A DNA stretch of 64,000 nt, from contig CM066037.1 in the NCBI GenBank assembly GCA_033557465.1, forward strand, positions 518,622,686-518,686,685, read 5' to 3'. The notes under the pieces are model-generated. The model did no database searches. It was not told the DNA's origin and worked only from the letters and a program-made list of their open reading frames with translations. This stretch comes from Ichthyophis bannanicus (lineage: Eukaryota; Chordata; Amphibia; Gymnophiona; Ichthyophiidae). Both the position numbers and the translations under genes were made by a program. This document shows positions 1-10,765 of this stretch, in pieces; the first letter of the stretch is position 1, and each line of letters begins with the position of its first letter.

Positions 1-546
1 AGACCTGCCGTTTTTTCCTCTACAACATTGGCAAAATCCGCCCCTTCCTCTCTGAATACACCACCAAAATGCTTATCCACTCCTTAGTCTCCTCTCACCT
101 CGATTACTGCAACCTGTTCCTTGCTGGTCTTCCCGTCAGCCACCTACTTCCCCTTCAGTCTATACAAAATCACGCTGCTCCACTAATCTGCCGCCAGTCC
201 CACCATGCCCACATTACTCCTCAGGTCGCTTCACTGGCTCCCTGTCCAATTCCGCATCCAATTCAAGCTTCTCCTACTAACCTATAAATGCATTCACTTT
301 ATGGCCCCTCATTACCTCTCATCTCTTATCTCTCCCTACGTTCCCTCTCGGAACCTGCGCTCCACTAACAAATTACTTCTATCTTTGCCGTTCACCCGCA
401 CCGCTAACTCCCGACTTCGCTGCTTTCTCCTTGCTGCACCCTACGCCTGGAACAGCCTACCTGTGTCTATACGCCAGGCACCCTCCCTGGCCCTCTTCAA
501 ATCCAGGTTGAAGACCCACTTCTTCACTGTTGCTTTCAGATCCTGA
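1..546 (+). pseudogene. C-terminal RT region of an L2/CR1-type LINE
   Basis: The translation carries the usual end of an L2-group LINE polyprotein: a LDYCN block near 100, a HWLPV block near 230, then LLLTYK, LRSTNK, APYAWNSLP and a terminal FKSRLKTHFF. These motifs follow the RT fingers and palm and belong to the C-terminal part of ORF2, which copies LINE RNA at the nicked target. The frame changes between about 205 and 225, so the copy is broken, and it is 5'-truncated by the window edge. A stop follows at 544-546. The clade call (L2 rather than CR1) is from remembered family resemblance. Confidence 0.75.
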
Positions 547-988
547 CTTCCATCCTTTTTTTATCTTAAACTGCGTCATTTCTCATGACCAATTGTATAG
601 ACCAGGGGTCTCAAACTCCAGTCCTGGAGGGCCGCAAACCAGTTAGGTTTTCAGGGTATCCCTAATGAATATGCATGAGATATATTTGCATGCACTACCC
701 CATTGTATGCAAATATATCTCATGCATATTCATTAGGGATACCCTGAAAACCTGACTGGTTTGCGGCCTTCCAGGACTGGAGTTTGAGACCCCTGGTATA
801 GACCATACCGTGCCTTGCACTAAACTGACCAATGCTCTCTATTGTTCTGACTAGATTGTAAGCTCCGATGAGCATGACTCTGACGGGCAGGGACTGTCTC
901 TGTATTTTGACTGCCTCTTGTAGGTAGCTGTACAGCGCCGCGTGCGTGGTGCTATACAAGTGCTAAATAGTAGTAGTAGTAGTAGTAA
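547..988 (+). repeat. L2 LINE 3' UTR ending in a (TAG)n tail
   Basis: Non-coding continuation of the LINE fragment. The segment around 850-960 (tagattgtaagctc, then gggcagggactgtctct, then tacagcgc and gctatacaagtgctaaata) is a familiar 3' end, closed by a TAG microsatellite at about 966-988. A hAT MITE (603-795) interrupts it. The TAG run resumes after the SINE at about 1210-1222, so the SINE landed inside the tail. Confidence 0.6.
603..795. mobile_element. hAT-type MITE with 8-bp TSD
   Basis: A 193-bp non-coding element that is one long inverted repeat. It starts CAGGGGTCTCAAACT and ends with the reverse complement, AGTTTGAGACCCCTG. It is flanked by the perfect 8-bp duplication GTATAGAC (595-602 and 796-803). 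CAGGGG termini with 8-bp duplications are typical of the hAT superfamily. The interior has the palindromic segment around tgaatatgcatgagatatat. No transposase is encoded, so it depended on a helper element. Confidence 0.92.
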
Positions 989-989
989 A

Positions 990-1208
990 AATGCAATGTG
1001 TGCCTTCGAGTCAGTCCTGACTCCTGGCGACCCAGAAGCTCCTGGGTTTTCTTGGCAGTGTCACCGGAAGTAGATTGCCAGGCCTTTCTTCTGAGGCAAT
1101 GGAGGGTTAAGTGACTTGCCCAAGTCCACAAGGAGTGCTAGTGAGAATCGAACCCTGGTTGCTTGGTTACCAAGCCAGTGTTCTAACCACTAGGCTACTC
1201 CTCCACTC
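990..1208 (-). mobile_element. tRNA-derived CORE-SINE (MIR-like), RTE-type tail
   Basis: Read on the minus strand, the head has a Pol III A box (TAGCCTAGTGG, 1188-1198) and B box (GGTTCGATTC, 1145-1154). Next comes a central CTTGGGCAAGTCACTTAAC segment like the MIR/CORE domain, then a tail with a GAGTC..GACTC hairpin. The tail resembles the last 37 bases of the RTE LINE at 26461-29779 (about 26 of 37 positions by eye), which suggests RTE machinery mobilised it. It sits inside the TAG tail of the upstream LINE. Confidence 0.78.
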
Positions 1209-1222
1209 CAGTAGTAGTAGTA

Positions 1223-2439
1223 GGATCCAAAAGCAGTTTCAGAGCTGAGTTTTTAGCCTGGATTTGAACAGAGCCAGAGATAGAGCCTGATGTACTGACT
1301 CTGGTAGTTTGTTCCTGGCATGGATTTATCAGCGCCTTGTTTAAGAATCTCTTTTATAGAAAGCGATTGGATTGTTTTCCTCCATTCCCTTGGGCAACCC
1401 TTCAAGATGTATATTGCATTTTCTCAATTAGTCTTCTAGATCTACCATATTATCCTGCACGGCTGCCACATGTTTTTGCAGCTTATTAAAATGTGGTTGC
1501 TGCACTAGATTACCAGTGTTTTCAAATCTGAAACACACATCTCCAGATTTTTGACTCTAGGTGCTTAATATCCCAAAATTCATTGGTTACTTCTGAAAAA
1601 AAGTCTTTCAGTTCAGTTTTATTGTACAACGGTATGCATGTACATGTCCTGTTAAATTTTGTTTTATGTAAACTGCTTTGACTAGTAGAAAGGTGGTATA
1701 GAAATAAGTTTAAATAAATAAATAAACTAACTAGAATCTGTTCACTCAGTTCATGTATGTAACTCAGTGCACAGGACTTCCCCTATGGTGCACCATTTAC
1801 ATTCTCCTCTGTAGGCCCAGCTGGGTCCCAAGGCTCTCCAGTAATAGCCTGTGATCTGGCCCGATTTCTCCCTTTCAGCTCTGGGCTTTCTTGAAAACAT
1901 GACAAGAGAAAATGTACAGTTAAACAGTAGATGGCTTAGATCATATGGTCAGGAAGGAGGATGGTAGTGAGGAATCAGAGCCTCAGTGAAAGTCTGCAGT
2001 CGCCATATGCACTCTCTGGTGCTCCTCCCACAAAAAAAAATAGTATTTAATTCCTTTTATGTTACTGATGAAAGAAGCCCTATTCCCCATGTATACAATA
2101 CTATAATATCAGCACAACAGCATGTTAATGACAGCATGAAATTCCCTTTAAAATAGTCAGCGTCTAGTATTAGAAATCTGAAGGAGATGTTAAAAACATT
2201 AGAAAGGACTATAAGGATTATAAGTTTATTAAATAAATTGTTTTAAAACAAAGTTGGACCTCCATTGCTGTACAGTGTTTCAGAAACAATCTCAGCAAAC
2301 ATTATTAACTATTTTATGTGTAAAGTAAACCAAAGAAACTGATGAATACTTGGCCTAGCTCACTGATACTGGGATAGCAGATGGTAACTTTTCTGATTAG
2401 TTTCAGCTGCCTCCCCCTGTGCTCTATCCAGCGTACTCT
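1223..2439. other. No gene seen; intronic sequence with small repeat remnants
   Basis: No ORF, exon-like unit or RNA gene is supported here. The stretch holds a short LINE or SINE tail at 1640-1728 and an A-run near 2031. The remainder is not recognised. Confidence 0.5.
1640..1728 (+). repeat. LINE/SINE 3' tail remnant with (TAAA)n
   Basis: The segment taaactgctttgac..gaaaggtggtatagaaataag followed by taaataaataaataaa matches the 3' end type shared by the L2-like LINE at 9503-9790 and the SINE at 21863-22145. No head or coding part is visible upstream. Confidence 0.45.
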
Positions 2440-4575
2440 ATATTATATGTTACAAAAACCCATCGAGTAAACACATATTAGTATTAGGAGATTGGAATCT
2501 TCCCACAACCAATTCAATATGCTCAAGGGTTCTTGGATTTGATGGATGCACTTGAATATCAGCAAATAGTGCAAGAAGCTACCCACATAAAAGGTAATAT
2601 CTTGGACCTTATTTTCATTTATTTATTTATTTATTTAATTTATTTATTTAACTGCATTTATATCCCGCTTTTCACCGGGTCAAAGCGGTGTAACATGTAA
2701 CATAGGGAGGGGTAATTTCTTTTAGGAAGGGGCCATCATTTCTTCAGATATAGAAAACTTACAGACCGACGCAAACGTTCAGATTCAACAACTTCCTTAG
2801 TCTGATCATCACTTTATAAACTTCATCATACCATATATCACAGGAAGGATCCGCACAAGACAGTTACATAAGTTCGAAGAGAGAGAGTTTCTAGAAGATA
2901 TAATACTGCATCTCTACTCAAATATAATTGACGCAGATGTTTTCATAATCATTTGGAATTTAGTAATAGGTCAAGCTGCTTCAGATCTTTGCTTAGGCCC
3001 AACTCACAAGAAGGGGCAAAAGAAATCGCAGTGTGGTATACCCAAGACATTTGAGACAAAAATATCAGCTAAGAAAATTAGAAAGGAAATGGAGAAGACT
3101 AAAGGGTGCAGACAAAAGATTAGCATACATAAATAAACTAGAATACCGTAACCTCATTAATAATAAAAAGAGAGATTACCACACTAAACTTATAATGTCT
3201 GCTCTAAAGTCAAGGCAGACGTATGCCATTGTAAAAGCATTGATGATAAATTCAAAAGAAGACCTAACAAGTCACTCTCCGACTGCTCAAATAATGGCCA
3301 CATTCTATAAGGCGAAAATATTAGAAAAAAACATTACCATACCAATTGCAGGACCATGTTGATAACTATGCTCCTCTCGATCCGCAGCAACATGGGTTTA
3401 GAGTAGGGCATGTTGTGGAAACCATCCTCATAACACTAAAGGACAGGTTAATAAAAGGGATAGAAAAGCAATGATTGGGTTATATCCTAATATTCCTGAA
3501 CATTGCAGCAACCTGTGACTCCATAATCCACGAGCTTCTCTTAATCAGATTACAAGAAATTGGTCTTAGGGATAGTACCTTGATGTGGTTCAAATCATAC
3601 TTGCCTATTTTTACCTGCTGTTTCTAGTTAATTAACAGTAGTTCTAACCCCTACAGTCAAAAATCAAGGAATTCCTCAGGGTTCAGCTCTGTCAGCCCTA
3701 TTGTTTAATTTATACATTCAACCCATATGCAAGAGAATTCAGGGAAATGATATTTTTCTCATATTTACGCAGAAGACATGTTATACACGCAAATTAACAC
3801 GAAGCAACCCGATCTAACAAAAACTAGCAGAATGTTTCAGGGGCATCGCCACATGGCTCACGGAGCATAATTTACATATAAATTACAAAAAGACGGAAGT
3901 GCTTTATATTTCAAGGGACAAATCATTCAGGCCACCAGAATCTATAAAAGTGAAAAAGTAATCCTCGAGGTATAAAAAAGAAGTGAGATCAGCAACTCAT
4001 CATGACTAAACACATAAATAATATAGTCAGAGCAATATGCTCAAAGCTGAAAATGCTTCAACATCTGAGACCCGTCCTTATCAGCAAGTAACTTCTGAAC
4101 AACATTTCAAGCATTGATCTTCCCACATAAAGAAGTCTGCAACAGTATCCTAAAGGGTCTCCCAAAGCAAGCCATTCACTATCTGCAAATGGCTCAAAAT
4201 ACAGCAGTGAGGGTCATTGTCCAAGCGCCAATTCGGGATCATATCACACCGATATTAAAAGATCTATATTGGTTACCAGTAGAAAGCAGGTTAAAGTTTA
4301 AAGTACTATACACAGCATTCAAAAATTTGCAAAATGAATTCCCTACATATTTGAGATCGATCATCCAAATGAACCCGGAAAACAGAACACTGAGAAGTGG
4401 TGGTTAAAACATTTTGGTAGTTCACCGGAATACAGAAAAAAAACCAACTCATCCACTTCCAAAAGAGCATTCTCTCCCTACACACCACCGCTTTGGAATT
4501 CTCTGCCAGACAATATAAGAGCTACCATGGACCCAAATGCATTCCTCAAACTACTTAAATCCTTCCTATTTAATG
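2440..4575 (+). pseudogene. Degenerate L2-like LINE, endonuclease plus RT
   Basis: Fragments of one LINE polyprotein appear in order in shifting frames. An APE-type endonuclease core near 2485 reads GDWNLPTT, followed by a THIKGNILDLIF block (2582-2612) and a SDHHF block near 2800. A basic linker lies at 3033-3362. RT is marked by a GIPQGSALSALLFNLYIQ block near 3667-3722 and an HINYKKTEVLY block near 3870. The C-terminal end has YWLPVESRLKFKVLYTAF near 4268 and an APPLWNSLP-like end near 4490. Multiple stops and frameshifts make it an old copy. A SINE tail interrupts it at 2612-2705, and an L1 is inserted at its 3' end. Confidence 0.7.
2612..2705 (-). repeat. SINE 3' tail fragment, reverse orientation
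   Basis: The reverse complement reads accgctttgacccggtgaaa..gcgggatataaatgcag then a TAAA run. This is the same tail as the intact SINE at 21863-22145. The tRNA-like head is absent, so it is a 5'-truncated copy. It splits the endonuclease region of the surrounding L2-like LINE. Confidence 0.7.
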
Positions 4576-4937
4576 GAAGGTGCGGGGGGGGGGGGGGCTA
4601 GGGCGGGTGGAGGGGGGGACATGTATGCTGGGTGTGTGAAGGGGAAAGGGGGTAGGAGGGGGTAACGGAGGGAGGTGGTTAAGGGAAAGGGCGGATGGAG
4701 GGAAGGGGGTAGCAGAGGCGGGTACTTGAGGGGAGCTGGGGATGATAGAAGGGTAGGTAAGGGAAGGGGGGGTAGGGGGAGATGTGGAAGCGCCCGGGGA
4801 GCGTCACTGGGGGGTCGGGGAAACTCCGGAGGGAGTGGTAATGCAGGGGAGGGGGAGGGGTGGGGGGGAAGTAGACAGCGGGGGTGTGATGGAACTGGAG
4901 GGGGAGGGTTCAGGGTGCATGACAGGTCCCAATGGGG

Positions 4938-7900
4938 AGGATAGGATCTATTAACACCAAAGGGCTGAATAACCCTTGGAAGCGGCAGCAGTTGTATAGA
5001 GAGGCCACAAGGCTAGATTGGGAAGTAGTGCTGGTGCAGGAGACCCACTTGCGGAGGAAAAATGAGGGGCTGATGCGGAACGCGAAATACCCGCAACAGT
5101 ACTTTGGGGGCATGAGGGGTATGGAAGCGAGCAAGAAGGGGGGGGGGTGGCGGTTTTGATACGTCGGGATAGTACTTTTAGGGTGCGCAGGGTGGAGAGG
5201 GATGAAGAGGGTCGGGTGTTACTTTTGGGCGGGGAATGGCAGGGCGAACAGGTTACTCTGGTCAACATCTATGCCCCGAATGAGCGGCAGGTGCAATTTT
5301 GGAGAGGGGTGCAATCTTTGCTAACCAGGCATGTGCAAGGGAGGCTTATTCGGGGGGGGGGGGTTAATTTGGCTCTCCACCCCAGATGGGACCGCCAAGC
5401 GGTGGGGGGAGATGGTAAGAATAATATTCGAAGGATCTTGATGAGCATTATGGACACCTACCAGCTGAGCGATGTATGGAGGGAATTGCATGAAGGGAGT
5501 AGGGAATACACTTTTTACTCCGCACCCCATGATAGCTACAGCCGGATCGACTATATTCTGATGGCTGCTGGGTGGGGCCCTAGGATCCAGGAAGCGGCAA
5601 TAGGGAATATTACGTGGTCTGACCACGCCCCGACGTGGGTGAGTGTTGGGGGCCCTAGAGATGGGGGGGGGGGAGTGAAATTTTGGAGGCTCAATGAAAG
5701 TTTGCTAAGGAGAGAGGAGGTAGTGAAGGATGTCAAGGGATGTCTGAGGGAGTACTGGAATCTTAACGACACGGGGGATGTGGGGGAGGTGGGACTGTGG
5801 GAGGGTATGAAGGCGGTAGTGAGGGGGCAGCTAGTGATGTGGTCCTCTAGATTTAAGAAGCAGAGGTTGGCAAGGGAGGAGGAATTGCAAACAGAAATAA
5901 AGCAGGTGGCCGAGAGATACCAGGGCCGGGGGAACAAGCGTGACTTTAAGCGCCTCAATCAGCTGAGGATGGAGCTTCATAAATTGCAGGTGGATGAGAT
6001 TGGGTTCCAGATGGCTAGGTTGAAACAGTGTTATTACGAATGGGGGGACAGAGCCGGGAAATTGTTGGCCAATAAATTACGGAAGCGGGAGGCCCAGACC
6101 ACTATAGTGGGGTTGGTGGGGGATAGTGGGGAGCAGCTGAGGTCGGAGAAGCAAATTCTATAGAGACCTATACAAGAAACAGGAGGGGGGGATATTGGGG
6201 ACAGGAGAGGAATATCTAAAGGCTATTGAGCTGCAGAGCCTGGGGGAGGGGGATGTTCAGGACTTGGAGGCCGATATTACCCGGGAGGAAGTGGTGCTGC
6301 CGGTTGGAAAGGCCCCGGGCTTGGACGGCCTGACGGGGGCCTTTTATAAAACCTTTCGGGAGGAATTATTGGATAGGTTGGTCCGGGTGGCGAATGGGGT
6401 GCAGCAGGAAGGGGGGGCACCTCTCGGCAGATATGCTCACAGCGGGGATAACAGTACTGCCCAAGGGGGGTAGGGATCCGCTGCAGTGCGGGTCCTACAG
6501 GCCCATCTCCCTGATAAATGTAGATGTTAAAATTATCGCCAAAGTGTTGGCTAATAGGTTAGCTCCAAAGATGCCAGGGCTGATAGGGATTGACCAAACC
6601 GGATTCATAATGGGGCAGCAAGCTTCTGACAATATAAAGAGGGTGCTGGAAGCTGTATGGGGGGCGCACGATCAAGGGATAGAGGCCATGCTGTTGTCAA
6701 TCGACGCTGAGAAAGCGTTTGATAGGGTGGATTGGGACTTTTTATTTCAAACTATGCAGCAGATGGGCATAGGCCCTAAATTTATGAGGTGGGTACAAGC
6801 GCTGTATAGGGGCCCTAAAGCGAGGGTTAAAATTAATGGGCGGTACACTGAGGCCCTGGAGCTGGAAAGGGGGACCCGCCAGGGGTGCCCACTGTCTCCA
6901 CTCCTCTTTGCTATTGCTATCGAACCTATGGCGCGAGCAATCAGAGGAAATGGGGGGATGCGGGGGCTGCAGAAGGGGGGCGGTCACCATAAAATATCCC
7001 TATTCGCGGACGATGTCCTCATGGTGGTGACGCAGCCTGAAGAGTCATTACCCGAGATTCTACGACAGCTAGGAAGGTATCGGGAGGTATCGGGGTTCAA
7101 GGTGAACCCTGACAAGACTGAGGCCCTGAATATTAATTTGTCCCAGCCACGGTTGGAAAGGCTGCAGCGGGTTTACCCATTTAAGTGGGCAGAGAGGGCC
7201 ATCCGATACCTGGGGGTTAACATTACTCCTCAGCCAAGAGGGATGTATGAGGCTAATTATGGTAAATTATGGAAGGAGATAGAACAGGACTTGCAGAGGT
7301 GGATGAGTTATGAAGTCTTCTGGCTGGGTAGGATAGCATTGGTAAAAATGAATATCCTCCCACGAGTGCTGTATTATTTTCAGGCTTTGCCAGTGGCCAT
7401 TTCAGGAGCACATCTGCGGCGCTTACAGCGGCAAGTGAATCAGTATATCTGGCGGAGACGCCCGCCCAGGATAGCGCGAGCGGTGCTATATAGGAAGAGG
7501 GAGGAGGGGGGACTGGGGGTGCCCAACATGCAGGCCTATTACTGGGCTGCCCAGGCTCGCCATGTGATGGATTGGCGTGAAGGGGGGGAGAGGAAGAATT
7601 ATGTGGAGCTGGAGAAGGATAGTGGTGGGGGGCGGTCCCTAGCAGGGCTTCCCTGGATGGGGAGGGGGGAAAGGGGGGTGGTGGTGCGGGCTAACCCGTA
7701 CGTGAGTCATGTGCTACGCGAGTGGGACAAGCTCAGAGGGGGGGCTGGGGAAGGCGGGGGAGCGCGCTTTTCGTTGATGAGGGAACTTTGCCATACGGAG
7801 GAGTTCTGCCCTGGGAGGGAAGGGGGGGATACCGAAGGTGGGCAAGAGAGGGGTTGAAGTGCTTCTATCAGTTTATAGATGGGGGAGAGTGGATCCCATT

Positions 7901-8693
7901 TGCGACATTGCAAGAGCTGTATGGGCTGCGCGATGGGGATCGTTTCTATTATGGGCAGGTGGTGAATTTCCTACGGCGGAAATTAGGGAATGAGGGTCTC
8001 GAAAGGGATTATACCCCGTTAGAGGTGGTTTGGTATGGGAAGAAGACATCCCCGGGGCTAACCTCGGCGTTGTATAAGGCTATTCAGGGGCCCCTGGGGG
8101 GGAAGCACAGATACATGCGGGAGTGGGAGGAGGATTTGGGGATAGAGCTAGAGGAGGGGCAATGGAAGAATGTGTTTGACCAGATGAGATTATTGCCACT
8201 GTCGATAGCTATCAGGGAAAATTGGTGCAAGGTGGTCATGCGGTGGTACTATACTCCAGTCCGTCTGCATCGGATGTTCCCTAGGGTGTCCAATATGTGC
8301 TGGAGGGAGTGTGGGGAGGTGGGCACGTTCTTTCACATTTGGTGGAAGTGTCCGCGGATACAGCAATACTGGGTGGCGATCCGGGATTGGATAAGGGAGG
8401 TGGTGGGGCGGGAGGTGCCGCTAGATCCAAGTGGGTATTTAATGGGGTGGTGGAGCGAAGGGGGGCCTGCCCAAGATAAGAGGCAGGTAATGGCGTGCCT
8501 GAGTGCGGCCCGTTGCGAACTGGCCTATCGCTGGAGGCAGCGGGACGCACCGCAGGTGGGGCAGTGTGTGGAGCGCCTGAGACAAGTGTACTTAATGGAA
8601 AAACTGACTGCAGCACGAAGGCAAAGAGTGGATAGATTTGAGCAGCAGTGGGACAAGGTGTTGCGTTATCTGCGGAAAGATACCTTGCAATAG
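4938..8693 (+). pseudogene. L1-type ORF2: endonuclease and reverse transcriptase
   Basis: The endonuclease begins at a SINTKGLNNPWKRQQ block (4953 on) with QETHL, continues through IYAPN (5267), and closes with SRIDYIL and SDHAP near 5545-5625. RT motifs follow: RPISLINVDVKIIAK (about 6500), IDAEKAFDRVDW (6700), GTRQGCPLSPLLFAIAIEP (6874), the catalytic FADDV (7003-7017), VSGFKVNPDKTEA (7090), and the C-terminal GRIALVKMNILPRVLYYF block (7328). A Cys/His segment lies near 8297-8360. The frame changes at least four times, near 5147, 6165, 6415 and 7825. Three of these changes sit at runs of seven or more G, so they may be decay or consensus errors. The family copies its own RNA by target-primed reverse transcription. 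Confidence 0.85.
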
Positions 8694-8947
8694 AAGGGGT
8701 GGGGGGAAGGGGGGAAAGGGGAGGATAGGAGGGATATGGGGGGGAGGATAGGGGGGGCTAAGGAGGGTGGGGGGAGGGGGGGAAAGTGGTTGGAGGAAGA
8801 GGGGTTGGGAGAAAACAGGGATGGGGGACGATGTTAGTCATGGTGGGTGGCTGGCGGGCGCAGTGGAGGGGCCCTTACGTATAAAAACACAATTCCACAC
8901 GGGGGGAGAAGGCTAGTTGTACTGGCCTGGTTCAAAATGGTGGAGAC

Positions 8948-9273
8948 CACTGTTCCCTCTAAGCTGTGCGCGTGTGCGTGCGCACATACTTTACAACAGA
9001 GCGCACACAAATTTTGGTTCTGATTCTGATAGAAAACAACACAGACGTCTTAAAATTTAAAAGTTGTTGTGTATTTACGGTTTTCACAAGTTCTACAATA
9101 TTTTCTAGTGCAATCAATGTGATGTACATACTGTATTCTGACGTGTAGTCAAATTTTAAAGTATATAACTCCCAGTGTCATTATGTGGCGCACAAAAATT
9201 TAACCTTCCTTCAAAAGCTGCAGAGCTGATATTTTATGCGCACACAGCCTAGAGAAAATTAGAGGGAACATTG
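8948..9273. mobile_element. hAT-type MITE in the L1 3' UTR
   Basis: A 326-bp non-coding element beginning CACTGTTCCCTCTAA and ending TTAGAGGGAACATTG, flanked by the perfect 8-bp duplication GTGGAGAC (8940-8947 and 9274-9281). The base composition (AT-rich, GTGCGC repeats at both ends) differs sharply from the G-rich L1 around it. It has no coding capacity. Confidence 0.9.
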
Positions 9274-9502
9274 GTGGAGACATATTATGCTCTATTGGGA
9301 AGGGGGGAGGGAACATCTTGTGTGCCGGGAGTTACATGGGGTATGATGTGCTGCTGTTCTCTGTTGTAATGGTGGGCATGAGGGGGGGGAAGTTAGTGTA
9401 AGTGGACAGTTTTTGGTATGTCTAGTTGGTGCACTGAAACAATGTTTGTATGTGTTTTTGCAATGGAATTGTCAATAAAAAGTTAAATACAAAAAAAAAA
9501 AT

Positions 9503-9790
9503 CACTTTGGGGACTCGGTAACTTGATTCTAAATGACTATGGTCCATCTTCGTTCTCTGTGCAATGCTGTTAACTACAACAATCAGATGTTACTACATGT
9601 TACATGTAAATAAGTATGTAAATAAGTTCAAGAAATCTAATTGTACACAATGTGATTAAGGTTATATGTACAAACTGTTATCTGGCACACTCTGTTAACC
9701 CTGTTCCTTATAAGTTTATGTTGTATTGAGTTCAATGTAAACTGCTTTAATTCTGAAAAAGCGGTGTATAAGTGCACATAAATAATTCAC
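9503..9790 (+). repeat. 3' tail of the L2-like LINE displaced by the L1
   Basis: The segment ends taaactgctttaattctg..aaagcggtgtataagtgcac then ataaataa, a LINE/SINE-type 3' end like that at 1640-1728. It follows directly after the A tail of the L1. The simplest reading is that it completes the LINE whose coding part stops at about 4575. Continuity is inferred, not shown by a TSD. Confidence 0.5.
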
Positions 9791-10208
9791 CAAGCATTAA
9801 TAAAGCTGAGAATATTTTCCTTTTTTAGATTCATGTGCACTTTGTTTTAATTTGTCTCAGTACTTTGCTAAAAAACTCTTGGTTTCTCATGTGATAATCC
9901 ATGAGGCATAGTTTTGTGAAAGTATTAAAGGTTAAAAAAAAAAAAAAAGAGTTTTCATAACTGAAGGAAAGTAAATATTAAACAGTGCAGGATAGGTACA
10001 TAATTGCACTGTATTGCAAACAACCAGGTCTCAAAACACAAAATGTATTTCCATATACAATAAAAATAATTCACAAGGCAAGGCTTCAGGAAAATCAGTA
10101 GTCTAAATATGACTCTGTTGGTGGTTGTTACTTTAATTTTCTTGAGGTTGTAAACTTATGACTGTAAATAGTAGCTCAGGGAATATACTATGAAGCTACA
10201 GTGTAATC
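9791..10208. other. AT-rich sequence, nothing recognised
   Basis: There is an A-run at about 9935-9948, but no coding potential and no repeat family I can name. Confidence 0.5.
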
Positions 10209-10359
10209 CATTTAAGACTAATAAGAGAATATTTTTTCACTCAACACGTAATCAAACTCTGGAGTTGATTACCGGAGGATGTAGTAAAAGCTGTTAGTGT
10301 AGCTGTGTTTAAAAAAGGTTTGGACAAGTTCCTGGAGGAAAGGTCCATAAACAATTATT
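10209..10359 (+). repeat. CR1 LINE 3' part, left half of a split copy
   Basis: The sequence matches the terminal coding and UTR part of CR1: ttttttcactcaacacgtaat, ggaggatgtagtaaaagctg, and the PGGK-like segment cctggaggaaaggtccataa. The same stretch is found reversed at 16831-17004. The copy breaks at aacaattATT (10357-10359), and its natural continuation, aaagaggacccgggg, is found at 20606. Confidence 0.85.
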
Positions 10360-10765
10360 CTTCAGGACCAAACAGGAAGTCAGTCCTCACATATGGGTGA
10401 CGTCGGCGCCGACGGAGCCCCCGTGCGGAGCATTTCCCCAGCTTTCAAAGAAAGCCTTTGGGAATGCAGCGCGCATGCGGGTCCCCTTCCCGCCCAAGGG
10501 TACCATCTTGCTCAGTCTTCTTTTTTTCCGCGGAGCCCAACGGACGTGTTTTGTTTCACCCGAGGAAAAAGTTGATTTTGTTCTGCGTGGACCCGTTTTC
10601 TTCGGTTCGACGCCGGTTTCCCTTTCCCGCCTGGGCCCGATACATTGGTATCGAGCCCAGACTACTTTTTTCGGTTTTTGTCCTTAATGACTAGCGTACG
10701 CGCCATTTTATCTGTTTTCACTGGCAGCCCTGTCTTTTGACCTCGCAGGGGCCCTTTTTCCCCCG

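Larger units (their letters stand above)
4576..9502 (+). mobile_element. L1-like LINE, G-rich, nearly full length
   Basis: This 4.9-kb insertion has a strongly G-rich 5' part (4583-4930), a long ORF2 (4938-8693), a G-rich 3' UTR, and an AATAAA-bearing A-rich tail (9474-9501). It lies between the end of the L2-like coding region and what looks like that LINE's 3' tail (9503-9790), so it probably inserted there. No clear target duplication was found. No convincing ORF1 precedes ORF2. A hAT MITE (8948-9273) is inserted in the 3' UTR. Confidence 0.75.

Noticed and set aside
966..988. TAG triplet array as a possible CRISPR-like or regulatory repeat
   Set aside because: Simple microsatellite forming the LINE tail; no spacers.
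1507..1563. AG..GT-bounded segment resembling an exon
   Set aside because: No pyrimidine tract, and the codons match no protein I recognise.
4675..4944. Gly/Arg-rich ORF before the L1 endonuclease
   Set aside because: A by-product of the G-rich strand; no ORF1-like coiled coil or RNA-binding motif.
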